Below are positions 30,766 through 39,159 of a stretch of 64,000 nucleotides of DNA, in pieces. The translations under genes and the position numbers were made by a program. The stretch's first letter is position 1. Each line of letters opens with the position of its first letter. The stretch lies in NCBI GenBank assembly GCA_965224215.1, contig CBDCYS010000035.1, positions 395,237 to 459,236 of the forward strand. Reading direction: 5' to 3'. The stretch comes from CBDCYS01 sp965224215. Its GTDB lineage: Bacteria; Acidobacteriota; Terriglobia; Bryobacterales; UBA6623. The notes beneath the pieces are model-generated. The model was not told where the DNA came from. It made no database searches and worked only from the letters and a program-made list of their open reading frames with translations.

Positions 30766-31602
30766 ATGAACATGCCACAACAACCAATTCTTGTTCTCGG
30801 AGCAACAGGAAAGACCGGTCGGCGGATCGTCGAGCGGCTTTCAGCGAAAGGCCACGCCGTGCGGAAAGGATCACGGCAATCCGAGCCGCCATTCGACTGG
30901 GACGACAACGAGACCTGGTCCGCGGCTCTGCATGGCGTCGCGGCGGTCTATATCTCGTTCTATCCAGATCTCGCTGTGCCCGGCGCAGCGGCGGCGATTC
31001 AAGAGTTGACATCCCGCGCTATCGATGCCGGCGTCAAGCGGTTGGTCCTGCTGTCGGGCCGCGGCGAGGAAGAAGCGCAGCGATGCGAGAACATCGTCAG
31101 GGAGAGCGGTGCGAGTTTCACGCTAATTCGCGCCAGTTGGTTTTCGCAAAACTTCAGCGAAAGTTTCCTGTTGGACGCCGTACAAAGCGGGACCGTCGCA
31201 CCCCCGGTCCGAGACGTGGGGGAGCCCTTCGTGGACGTGGATGACATCGCCGACGTCGCGGTGGCCGCATTGACCGAGCAGGGGCACGAAGGCCGCCTCT
31301 ATGAAGTTACGGGGCCGCGTTTGCTGACGTTTGCAGACGCGGTCGAGGCAGTTGCTGAAGCGGCGAATCGGCCCGTCGAGTTTGTCAGTATCAGGCCCGA
31401 GCAATACGAAGAAGGTCTCGCCGAAGCCGGCCTTCCCAAGGAATTCGCCTCACTGGTGATGTATCTCTTCACAACCGTTTTGGACGGTCGTAACGCCCAC
31501 CTCGCGGACGAAGTTCAGCAGGCTCTGGGCAGGGCCCCTCGCGACTTTGCCGACTACGCGCGAGAGACCGCCGCCACCGGCATTTGGGGGGCGAATCAAT
31601 GA
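30766..31602 (+). CDS. NmrA-like NAD(P)-binding oxidoreductase
   Basis: 278 aa from ATG 30766. Rossmann motif ILVLGATGKTGRRIVERL near the N-terminus, then an atypical SDR body (AGVKRLVLLSGRG, FTLIRASWFSQNF, PFVDVDDIADVAV), characteristic of the NmrA/NAD(P)H-azoreductase-like group that senses or uses NAD(P)H. The IS1380 copy ends four bases upstream, so native promoter and RBS context were replaced. The stop overlaps the DUF1772 start (ATGA), so the two are one operon, a common pairing in soil bacteria. Confidence 0.88.
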   Translation: MNMPQQPILVLGATGKTGRRIVERLSAKGHAVRKGSRQSEPPFDWDDNETWSAALHGVAAVYISFYPDLAVPGAAAAIQELTSRAIDAGVKRLVLLSGRGEEEAQRCENIVRESGASFTLIRASWFSQNFSESFLLDAVQSGTVAPPVRDVGEPFVDVDDIADVAVAALTEQGHEGRLYEVTGPRLLTFADAVEAVAEAANRPVEFVSIRPEQYEEGLAEAGLPKEFASLVMYLFTTVLDGRNAHLADEVQQALGRAPRDFADYARETAATGIWGANQ

Positions 31603-32093
31603 GCAACTTACTGGACATACTCACCGTCGCTGCGGTGCTGGGCTCCGGCTTGGTCGCTGGAATCTTCTTCGCCTTCTCCACTTTCGTGATGCGAGCCCTC
31701 GGCCGGCTGCCTCAGGACCAGGGAATAGCTGCCATGAAGGCCATCAACATCACGGTACTCAACCCGTGGTTCTTCCTCGCGTTCTTTGGAACCGGAGCGG
31801 TCTGCCTCCCGGTCGCGTTTCTCGCTTCAGGGAGTGCCGCCAGCATGCAGCGGGCCTCTCTGCTCGTCGCCTGTGCACTCTACTTGGTGGGGTGCCTTCT
31901 CGTGACGGTGGCGTTCAACGTGCCACTGAACGATCGGCTGGCATCGGTCGAGCCCCAAAGCTCGGGCGCGGGGGAGCTGTGGCGCCACTACCTCTCGCGT
32001 TGGACTCTCTGGAATCACGTAAGGACCGCCTCGTCATTAGCCGCCGCAGGGCTCTATGCCTATTCTTTGTGGGGAGGCGGCCTCAGCCAATGA
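31599..32093 (+). CDS. DUF1772 membrane protein
   Basis: 164 aa, ATGA overlap with the NmrA-like gene. Four predicted membrane helices: LTVAAVLGSGLVAGIFFAFS, NPWFFLAFFGTGAVCLPVAF, LLVACALYLVGCLLVTVAF and the C-terminal TASSLAAAGLYAYSLW. Conserved NVPLNDRL and W..W...R in the last third fit DUF1772, the family containing anthrone oxygenase-like proteins. Its co-occurrence with an NAD(P)-binding protein suggests a redox step, not proven. Confidence 0.85.
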   Translation: MSNLLDILTVAAVLGSGLVAGIFFAFSTFVMRALGRLPQDQGIAAMKAINITVLNPWFFLAFFGTGAVCLPVAFLASGSAASMQRASLLVACALYLVGCLLVTVAFNVPLNDRLASVEPQSSGAGELWRHYLSRWTLWNHVRTASSLAAAGLYAYSLWGGGLSQ

Positions 32094-32162
32094 TTCTTGC
32101 GGCGGAGCCCACTCCAGTGCTGTCAGCCCGGCTCCCACCAAGATGGGCGACGGCCCGCTGTC

Positions 32163-32651
32163 TCAATGCGCTTTGAGCCAGGTCCTCATCTTGCGCCCGC
32201 CCGAGACCGCAAAGCCACATTTCTCGTAGAATGCTACGGTCCTGCCGAACGCTGGCAACGGTGGCGTGCAGAGCTCAATCGCCTTCCATCCACGCTGGCG
32301 TCCGAGCTCCCTGATCCGATTGACTAGGCCTTCACCAACATGCCGAGATCGCCATGCTGGAGCGACATAGAACTCCTGCACGGTGGCCATCGCACCACCT
32401 ACGTAGAGGGCATGTCCTTCGGAGATCGTCGCCAAACCGATCGGGGTAGCCTCCGCGAACGCCAACAATGTCGGATAGTGACCATTCGCAATCAACTCGC
32501 GGCAGGTCTCGGTCGTCTCCGCAACGTTGATGTCAAGGGGGGGAGCCCCGGACCGCTCGCAGATTTCCTCAGTCAAAGCGGCTACCAGACGTGCAATCGT
32601 AGGAGCGTCGTCAGGCCGCCCGGATCGTATGGTAATTTCCGTTGAGGGCAT
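32163..32651 (-). CDS. GNAT family N-acetyltransferase
   Basis: 162 aa from ATG 32651 (MPSTEITIRSG); an in-frame GTG at 32669 is possible. GNAT fold: ITIRSGRPDDAPTIARLV (beta1-alpha1), VQEFYVAPAWRSRHVGEGLVNRI where R-S-R-H-V-G-E-G is the acetyl-CoA pyrophosphate loop, and AFYEKCGFAVSGG at the end. Substrate unknown. It is the last chromosomal gene before the left boundary of the mobile island. Confidence 0.88.
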   Translation of the reverse strand: MPSTEITIRSGRPDDAPTIARLVAALTEEICERSGAPPLDINVAETTETCRELIANGHYPTLLAFAEATPIGLATISEGHALYVGGAMATVQEFYVAPAWRSRHVGEGLVNRIRELGRQRGWKAIELCTPPLPAFGRTVAFYEKCGFAVSGGRKMRTWLKAH

Positions 32652-32732
32652 CGCTGGCCGTTTTGTCACGACAGCGGGTGCTTAGGAGTCCGGTTCTCGA
32701 TCAACTGCAAAGTCGCCAAGTCGGCGAAAAGG

Positions 32733-32753
32733 TGGTGGACCTGGACGGGTTCG
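32733..32753. repeat. Putative left attachment site (tRNA-Ala 3' end duplicate)
   Basis: 21 bases identical to 47939-47959, where they form the T-arm and CCA end of a tRNA-Ala fragment; upstream AAAAG is also shared. Downstream the match is lost within the T-loop, except for a shared (T/A)ACTGATTCT at 32785 and 48018. It marks the left boundary of a 15.2-kb element whose integrase lies at the other end. Confidence 0.65.
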
Positions 32754-32837
32754 TTCCACGCACGCTCCTTTATTATCTGCAAGTTACTGATTCTTATAGC
32801 CACCCATTCCACCTGAACCACTCAAAATGGACTTGCG

Positions 32838-32858
32838 TTGTACGTGAGCTGTACACGG
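32838..32858. promoter_or_regulatory. Possible integrase arm-type site, left
   Basis: Two TGTAC boxes 11 bases apart inside TTGTACG..AG.TGTACACGG. 18 of 21 bases match the site at 47873-47893 near the other end of the island. One helical turn between boxes suits a protein binding one face of DNA. The rest of 32670-33241 shows no convincing gene. Confidence 0.45.
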
Positions 32859-33241
32859 GATCGCCCCAGAACGATTTAGCGCCCGCATTATAACCTGCAA
32901 GATGTGGGAGCGGGCCGGCAAGGGATGTTCGGTTGCAGTACGCGAGGGAGAGATTTTGATGCCTTCGTACCTGTAACTGTTATGCGGCCACAAGAAGCGC
33001 TCAGCGATCGAGAAAGCCATCCTTGCCCGTTGGGGGTTGCGGACCGTGGCAGAAGAGAGCACGAAGCGGGAGCACCGACCGAGATGAAAGGACCAAGGGG
33101 AGGGGAGGGTCGGATCTCTACCAAGCGGGCACAGTGAGACCCTACGGGGCGAGCGTGCGTTACTCATGGTTTCGAGCTACATGTGCGCACACACAAGAAA
33201 GTTGCACGTGGCCCTGAAGCTAAAGGACCTATGGTGGTGAT

Positions 33242-33647
33242 ATGACAAGGACGGAAGAAAAGAAGCGTCTCCAGGTATTAAAGAGGGCGTATCGGGGACC
33301 CTCCGAAGCCGCCAGGACATCTCGCCCAGCGATCCCAGCGGCTTTGGCGGGAGATCGTGCCGCGCCGCGTGCTATCCCCCGAAAAGCTGACGCTCCTGCA
33401 GACTGGGCTGGAGGCCCTGGATCGGCTTGACGAGGTCAGGGAGGCGCTGGGGAAGGGCGAGCTTGTCAAAGTTACCGAGCGGACGGGAGCGGTACACGCG
33501 AACCCGTTGCTGCGAGCCGAAAAAGACGCCAGGAGCCAATTCCTGGCGACCTGGACGGCCCTAGAACTACAGCATCACGGCTACTTCGACAACGCGGGAA
33601 CGGAGCACGAGATTGACTCCGATTTGTCGGCGTTGGAGGGCTACTGA
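33242..33647 (+). CDS. P27-like phage terminase small subunit, frameshifted
   Basis: ATG 33242 reads MTRTEEKKRLQVLKRAYRG. After the run GGGG (33294-33297) one more G would join it to the second frame: DPPKPPGHLAQRSQRLWREIV, SPEKLTLLQTGLEALDRLDEV, GAVHANPLLRAEKDARSQFL, stop 33647. This K-P-P-x-L-S...LWREIVP...L.....LLQ...EA.D....NP pattern matches P27 small terminases, which recognise phage DNA for packaging. As read, the start and the conserved part are in different frames; a GTG at 33357 could give a shorter product. First gene inside the island. Confidence 0.6.
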
Positions 33648-34200
33648 TGCCGACAAACTCCGCACCGACACTAGGCAGCAGGCGAAGTGGAACGAGCGTG
33701 AGACCTTGCCTGAAAAAACAGGTGAAAAACAAGCCGGCGGGCGGTTTCCCAGGGGTGTATCGGGCAACCCGGCTGGTAGACCACAAGGTGCCCTCAACAA
33801 GACGACGCTCGCCTGTCAGGCACTTCTAGAAGGCGAGAGCGAGGCGATCACGCGCAAGGCCGTCGAGTTGGCAAAGAAGGGCGACATTCAAGCCTTGCGC
33901 CTGTGTCTCGATCGCATCCTCCCCGCTCGCAAGGATCGACCGATCAGTCTTTCTCTTCCTGAAGTTCGATCGGCGAAAGAAGTACCTGCCGCAATCGGAG
34001 CGGTTCTGTCCTCCGTGGCTGACGGTCAACTGACGCCGAGCGAGGGTCAGGCCCTCGCCTCCATGCTCGAAACCCAGAAACGAGCGATCGAGACCGCAGA
34101 ACTAGAACAACGAGTTTCGCCCTTGTCGCGTCTTCTATGCGGTCAGACTGAAGGAACGACGTTTTTACGACTGCGTTGGGATCTTCTCGAAGTCTACTAG
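33613..34200 (+). CDS. DUF5681 domain protein
   Basis: Up to 195 aa; the true start may be TTG 33706 or a frame change, since the first 30 residues overlap the previous gene. The conserved segment FPRGVSGNPAGRPQGALNK defines DUF5681, a family found mostly in phages and prophages close to terminase genes. The rest is helical (ITRKAVELAKKGDIQALRLCLDRILPARKD, LASMLETQKRAIETAELEQR). Function unknown. Its 3' end overlaps the convergent AlbA_2-like gene by 36 bases. Confidence 0.75.
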   Translation: MTPICRRWRATDADKLRTDTRQQAKWNERETLPEKTGEKQAGGRFPRGVSGNPAGRPQGALNKTTLACQALLEGESEAITRKAVELAKKGDIQALRLCLDRILPARKDRPISLSLPEVRSAKEVPAAIGAVLSSVADGQLTPSEGQALASMLETQKRAIETAELEQRVSPLSRLLCGQTEGTTFLRLRWDLLEVY

Positions 34201-35098
34201 CTGCACGTCGTCAACCACCTTCACGTAGGGAATGACCTTCTCCCAGTGGCCAAACCAGAAGTAAAGTTCACGGACGAGCGTTGCAGCGACTCTAGCTGGA
34301 TCGTACCCTTCGGTGATGACTGGAAGTTCCTTGGCCCACGCGCTTGTTGGCGCTTCTCGCTTGCCTTCAGCACTCATGAAATCACTACTCCCGGAGCTAT
34401 ACGGCAGCAAGAATGACTTGTCGCCGCCCAGGTGCATGTTCCTCAGTTCCACGCGGAACAACACTTCTTCGGGACGCTTACGATAGTCGGAGAGTACAAG
34501 TTGGTAGAACCTCGCAAAACTGTAGACTGCCTCGATCAGCGCGATTGAGTTGAGCCTACAGTCGTTCTTCCACGCAAGGAAGGATGAATCGGCAAGGGCC
34601 CCGAAAATCATGGGACCGTCGCGGTAGAGGTCGATCACTTTACGGTCTCCGTTGGTGACCCGGATCAGCTCTCCATTGACAATGCGCGCTTGATCCAGCG
34701 TCTCAAGGCTAAATCCAGATTGCCGCAGGATAGGTGGACGCTCCAGCCTCCGCCGAATGCTGCCATCGTGGCTGGCGAGCACCGTCCGCAGTTCCCCGAC
34801 GGGGCGTGGGCAGGCGGCCAGAACGAGGGCCCGTTGTTGATCCATGGCCTGGTGCTGGAGGGCAAAGGCAACCCGTTCATTAAGCTTCTTGTCAGCCGCT
34901 TCCGCTTCGGTCGGCAAGGCAACCTGTTCGCTAAGCTTCTTGTCAGCCGCTTCCGCTTCGGTTGCCTTTCCACTATTTTCAAGAAGGCGTCCTATGAGCG
35001 ATTCGACATTGGCTAGCCGGGTTGCAATCTTCGTTTCGTAGTTGAAGCCAGCGCGAAGTGCCCTCTGTAAGTCCACGACTTTGTGGTGGGCCGTGGCA
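34165..35098 (-). pseudogene. 3' part of a gene split by a MITE (AlbA_2 / Schlafen-like protein)
   Basis: The frame enters directly from the MITE end (GATAHHKVVDLQRALRAGF...) and runs 311 codons to 34165. It holds a helical linker with two 17-residue repeats beginning TEAEAADKKL (DNA period 51 bp, about 34882-34970), then an alpha/beta region (LYRDGPMIFGALADSSFLAW, ALIEAVYSFARFYQLVLSDY, FRVELRNMHL, ELYFWFGHWE). On the same strand beyond the MITE lies the N-terminal AlbA_2 part. I read both as one former gene with some sequence lost at the junction. Confidence 0.6.
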
Positions 35099-35628
35099 CC
35101 TGAATTATGCACTGCGGCGTGGACCTGAGGAGGGCTGAGCCGCAAGGGACCATTGGGGACCCCCTAAAACATGGGGTAAAAAGGTCGGCTGGCAAAGATT
35201 CCAGCTTCGCCAGCCAACCCCAAGGAAGTCACCCACATGGTTACCAGACGAAAACAGCATAGCTCCCAAAGGCCCGTCCAACAAGGCCCAGCCGTGACGG
35301 CCTCGCGGCCCAATAAAATCGGGGCTTCGACGCCTTACCACTTCCGCGGCAGGAAGCCGACTCCCTACGGCGGCTTGCTGCCGGTGGTCGGGAGGGCGCT
35401 GATCTGAGAGCCTGGCTATGCGCTATGCATAAAATTTTATGCACTAGCCGTAACGCACTGGAAACACGTCACTTCCGAGCGAGGTTTTGACGACGCGGAT
35501 TCTGGGCGAGAAGGGAAACCGGGGACGGAGAAGCCAAAAGGCCAGTTGCCGAGCTACCACCTCACGACGACCGCCAACCCGCTACGAACGCAGCCACACT
35601 CGCAAAGTGAATCTGTGCATAATTCAGG
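35099..35628 (+). mobile_element. IS1380-derived MITE, copy 1
   Basis: 530 bp with the same CCTGAATTATGCAC / GTGCATAATTCAGG ends as the IS1380 copies but a diverged sequence. It keeps the RBS and first 51 transposase codons joined to the last few (LLPVVGRALI, 56 codons in all), so it is an internal-deletion derivative of a related IS. A perfect palindrome GCATAAAATTTTATGC follows. Flanks TGGCA and TTAAA differ, so no target duplication remains. Confidence 0.85.
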
Positions 35629-35917
35629 TTAAAGGACACGCGAATGGTCGGATCTCTTTTACCTCATCGCCAAAGCGGGTTGCACTGCGCTCGGTTCTGA
35701 AGCCAATAAAGATATAGCCGCCATTTTTGTTTGCGAATCCTGAGACGTCCTTTGCCAGTTCTCGCTTTGCCTGTTCTCGCTTTGCTTTTTCGCCCTCGGT
35801 GAGACGGTACGGTTGACTCTTGCAGTCGAAACACTCGTTCTCAACCGCTCCGATGAGCTGCTCCTCGAATTGTTTGGTATCAACGATTGCTCGGAGAGCG
35901 TCGAGTGTTAGATCCAT
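35629..35917 (-). pseudogene. 5' part of AlbA_2 (Schlafen-like) gene, split by MITE
   Basis: ATG 35917 lies three bases after the hsdS stop, so it was the fourth gene of the hsd operon. The N-terminal motif is that of AlbA_2 domains: E-N-E-C-F-D-C-K (ENECFDCKSQPYRL), then LAKDVSGFANKNGGYIFIGF. The frame ends in the MITE after about 92 codons. AlbA_2 proteins bind nucleic acid and often accompany defence genes. Together with 34165-35098 it would encode about 400 residues. Confidence 0.7.
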
Positions 35918-35920
35918 AGG

Positions 35921-37717
35921 TCAAAAGCTTGCTTGCGAAGTCCTTGGACTATTAGAGTGTCTTGCCGTTATCGACAGGTTGTCGGTTGAGCGCAACTGAT
36001 CTAGATCCGCCACGGTAGCTTGGGTCGAAGCGAGGGCTTCGCTGAGTGTGGCCTGGAGCAGAGCGTGGCGGGCGTCGGCGGTATCGGTGAGGCGGGCTGC
36101 GAGGTCGTCGCAGAGGGCCATGAGTTCGTCGACTTTGGCGACGATGCGGTGTTGTTCGACTAGGGGCGGGAGAGGAATAAGGAGCTTAGTAAGGACCCCG
36201 AGGTTGATGTTTTTCTGAGCTGTTGCCGGCGCGAACTTGAGTAAATTGGCCTGCGTTGTTCTCATGAAGTACTCGAAGTAGCGGGCATTTGGGAATGGTG
36301 GTGCGGGTACGAATCCGACCACACTATCTGGAAAGCATGCGTCGAAGCCCAGAATTCCAGTGTCGGCGATATTGGCGGCGATGGTGATGCACAGTGTGCC
36401 CTCGGGCCACTTGGCGCTTTGCGCGAGCCCTCGTTCGTTGTACTGGTTAGTGGAGGTCCAGATGACGCCATTGGCGCGCGCCACGTCCCCCGTCTGCACC
36501 AATGGATGCGCACCGTTCTCAAAAAGCGATGGGTCGTTGCGTGGACGATGCTTTGACTTGCCACGCCCGAAAAGGCCGAGTTCCGGAAAATTCGCCCATG
36601 CCCACCCAGCGGGCAAGCTGAAAGGAGTCTCAGAAGAATCGATTGGAGGGGGAGGTTTGAGCCCTCGTTTCTCAGTCTGTGATCTTTCCTCGCGAATTCG
36701 GTCAATCAAGCTTGAGGCTGGTTCGTCGTTGGGGTCTTGGTGGACGAGTTTGCCTTGGACAGCAAGGTCGAGGATCGTCTGGCGGAGTTGGCGGATGTGT
36801 TCGGGGCGGGTGGTGAGGCGGGGGAGGTGGTTGAAGTAGAAGCGGGCGGTGTGGCGTTGGTCCTCGAGTGTGGTGTCGCCGTTGTTCAGCCCGTGCAGGG
36901 TGGCCGCGACGAGCCGGTCCCGCCGGGACTCGCGCTTGGCCTGCGCCGCTTCCAGCTCGTCGCATAGCGCCATCAACTCGTCCACCTTCGCCACTATGCG
37001 GTGCTGCTCGGCGAGGGGTGGGAGCGAGACAGCCATCCTTCCGAGGGTTCGACCGTTGACGTTGGGCTGGCCTGCTCCTCTCGCCCCGGCCTCCAGTTGA
37101 CTCCAATAGACCGGCGATTCGAGGAACAGCTTCAAGAAACGATCGAACACCTCACGTGATCCCTGTACACGAATCAGGTAGGACGCGAAAACGGCCTTTA
37201 GGGGAACATCCTTGACTAGGAAGCTCTTGCCGATTGTTCCACCGGTCCTAGCGATCAAGATATCGCCGTTAGCTAGCGCGTATTGAGCTGCCTGCACGTC
37301 TGAGATTGCGCAACCCGGTACAGACTGCCAATCCACTCGATTGTTCTGGATGTCTGTGATGCGAAGAAGTCGCACGTGTTCGACAGTGTTAGTCGCCGAC
37401 GCTGTGTAGCCGTAGTGGATTCGGAGGCTGACGTCTGCGAGACGAGACCACGACCAGTTTGGCGGAATCCGATACGGAAACTCTTCTTGCTCCCCTTCCG
37501 GGAGTGGCTTGGGCTTTCGTATTTCACCCGTCTTGATGAGGCGGTCCTTTTCCGCTTCGATCCGCTTGAGTAGTTCAGCTGCCGGTTCGTCGTTCGCGTC
37601 CTGGGGCACGAGCTTCCCGCGCACGGCCAAATCAAGAACCAGCCGCCGTAGACGCCCCACGGCGTCAGGCGCCTCCGCAATTCGCGCGAAGTGTTCCAGT
37701 AGCGCCACCGCTGTCAT
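35921..37717 (-). CDS. hsdS: Type I restriction-modification specificity subunit
   Basis: 598 aa, longer than the usual 400-450 because each half carries its own helical spacer. N-terminal HFARIAEAPDAVGRLRRLVLDLAV..GKLVPQD and central HIRQLRQTILDLAVQGKLVHQD are duplicated. Each is followed by a target-recognition domain (PNWSWSRLADVS; PAGWAWANFPEL) and a PLPPLAEQHRIVAKVDELMALCD repeat. The pseudo-twofold layout sets a bipartite DNA target. The start overlaps the hsdM stop (ATGA). Looks intact. Confidence 0.92.
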   Translation of the reverse strand: MTAVALLEHFARIAEAPDAVGRLRRLVLDLAVRGKLVPQDANDEPAAELLKRIEAEKDRLIKTGEIRKPKPLPEGEQEEFPYRIPPNWSWSRLADVSLRIHYGYTASATNTVEHVRLLRITDIQNNRVDWQSVPGCAISDVQAAQYALANGDILIARTGGTIGKSFLVKDVPLKAVFASYLIRVQGSREVFDRFLKLFLESPVYWSQLEAGARGAGQPNVNGRTLGRMAVSLPPLAEQHRIVAKVDELMALCDELEAAQAKRESRRDRLVAATLHGLNNGDTTLEDQRHTARFYFNHLPRLTTRPEHIRQLRQTILDLAVQGKLVHQDPNDEPASSLIDRIREERSQTEKRGLKPPPPIDSSETPFSLPAGWAWANFPELGLFGRGKSKHRPRNDPSLFENGAHPLVQTGDVARANGVIWTSTNQYNERGLAQSAKWPEGTLCITIAANIADTGILGFDACFPDSVVGFVPAPPFPNARYFEYFMRTTQANLLKFAPATAQKNINLGVLTKLLIPLPPLVEQHRIVAKVDELMALCDDLAARLTDTADARHALLQATLSEALASTQATVADLDQLRSTDNLSITARHSNSPRTSQASF

Positions 37718-39153
37718 CGCAGCAACGCCTCTTCGAGAATCCCTTTGAGCCGGTCGCGTAGCTTTGCCGTCTCGCCTTCGCTCTGGTCAAGCTTCGCGAG
37801 GATCTCCGCAGGGTCGCCGTGGTCCTCTTCTTCTGTGTGCGGGTTCTTGAAGTCGAGGTTGTAGTTGCGCGTCTTGACGTCCTCGATGGTGACCTTCCAC
37901 GCGACTTCGTTCTCTTCGCGCTTGTCCCACCACTCGATGGAGGGCTTCAAGTGCTCCAGCCTAATCGGCTTGGTCATCGAATAGGCTTTCTGGCCCTCGG
38001 GGACACGGTGCTCGTAGAACCAGATTTCCTTCGTCGGTAAACCCTTCTCGAAGAACAGCAGATTCGTGCCGATCGAGGCGTAGGGCCGGAAGACGCTATT
38101 CGGCAGGCGCACTATCGTGTGGAGGTTGCACTCGGCGAGCAGGTGTTCCTTCAGACGCGTCTTGACGCCTTCGCCGAAGAGCGTGCCGTCGGGTAGCACC
38201 ACCGCAGCTCGGCCGTTGGGCTTCAGCAGGCGCACGATCAGCGCGAGGAACAGGTCGGCCGTCTCGCGTGTCTGGAAGTGCTTCGGGAAGTTCGTCTCGA
38301 TGCCATCTTCTTCCCTGCCGCCGAAGGGAGGATTCGTTAGGACGATATCGACGCGGTCAGACTTGCCGTAGCTGATGTACGGGCGAGCCAGTGTATTGTC
38401 GTGACGTACGAATGAGGGATCGTCTATGCCGTGCAGCAGCATGTTCGTGACGCAGAGCATGTGCGGGAGTTGCTTCTTTTCCGTGGCTCGCAGACCCTGC
38501 TGCATCACCTGCTCGTCGTCGGGCGTCTTGACGTAGCGCTCGCGCATGTGGCGGAGAGCGCAGGTGAGAAAGCCACCCGTGCCGCACGCGGGGTCGAAGA
38601 GAATCTCGCCGGGCTTCGGGTCGATGCGGTCGGCCATGAAGGCGGTGACGGCGCGGGGCGTGTAGTATTCGCCTGCGTTGCCGGCGCTTTGCAGGTCGTT
38701 GAGGATCTGCTCGTAGAGGTCCCCGAAGTGCTGGCGCTCGGCGAGGTTGTTGAAGTCAACGATGTTGATCTTGTTGATCACCTGCCGCATGAGCTGCCCC
38801 GACTTCATGTAGTTATAAGCGTCCTCGAACACGTCCCGCACGACGGGGCGGCGGCCATCCTGAGCAGCGCCGGGGAGCTGCTTGAGCGTCGTGAAGACAT
38901 CGTCGTTGACGAAATCGAGCAGCTCGTCGCCGGTCATGCCTTCGGGGTCGGCAGCCCACGCTCGCCATTGCAACGGCTCCGGTATGGGCGAGCGGTAACC
39001 GTCCTGCATCAGCTCTAGCTCTTGGTCTTGGTCGTCGATGATCTTGAGGAAGAACATCCAGCAAAGCTGCGCGATGCGCTGGGCGTCGCCATCGACGCTA
39101 ACGTCCTGGCGCATGATGTCCTGAATCGATTTGACGGTTGTGCGAACGGACAT
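37714..39153 (-). CDS. hsdM: Type I restriction-modification DNA methyltransferase
   Basis: 479 aa. N-terminal HsdM_N helical domain, then an N6-adenine methyltransferase core with the AdoMet motif FDPACGTGGFLTCALRHM and catalytic NPPF in LTNPPFGGRE. C-terminal charged tail. Order on this strand is hsdR, hsdM, hsdS; it begins six bases after the hsdR stop. It modifies adenine in both half-sites when bound to HsdS, so methylation should survive even though restriction may not. Confidence 0.94.
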   Translation of the reverse strand: MSVRTTVKSIQDIMRQDVSVDGDAQRIAQLCWMFFLKIIDDQDQELELMQDGYRSPIPEPLQWRAWAADPEGMTGDELLDFVNDDVFTTLKQLPGAAQDGRRPVVRDVFEDAYNYMKSGQLMRQVINKINIVDFNNLAERQHFGDLYEQILNDLQSAGNAGEYYTPRAVTAFMADRIDPKPGEILFDPACGTGGFLTCALRHMRERYVKTPDDEQVMQQGLRATEKKQLPHMLCVTNMLLHGIDDPSFVRHDNTLARPYISYGKSDRVDIVLTNPPFGGREEDGIETNFPKHFQTRETADLFLALIVRLLKPNGRAAVVLPDGTLFGEGVKTRLKEHLLAECNLHTIVRLPNSVFRPYASIGTNLLFFEKGLPTKEIWFYEHRVPEGQKAYSMTKPIRLEHLKPSIEWWDKREENEVAWKVTIEDVKTRNYNLDFKNPHTEEEDHGDPAEILAKLDQSEGETAKLRDRLKGILEEALLR

Positions 39154-39159
39154 GAAAGG

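Noticed and set aside
28958..30766. Target duplication around IS1380 copy 1
   Set aside because: Flanks TGCTA and GAGAA do not match at any 4-8 bp length tried.
34860..34980. CRISPR-like direct repeats
   Set aside because: Two in-frame 51-bp units coding for a protein linker, with no spacers.
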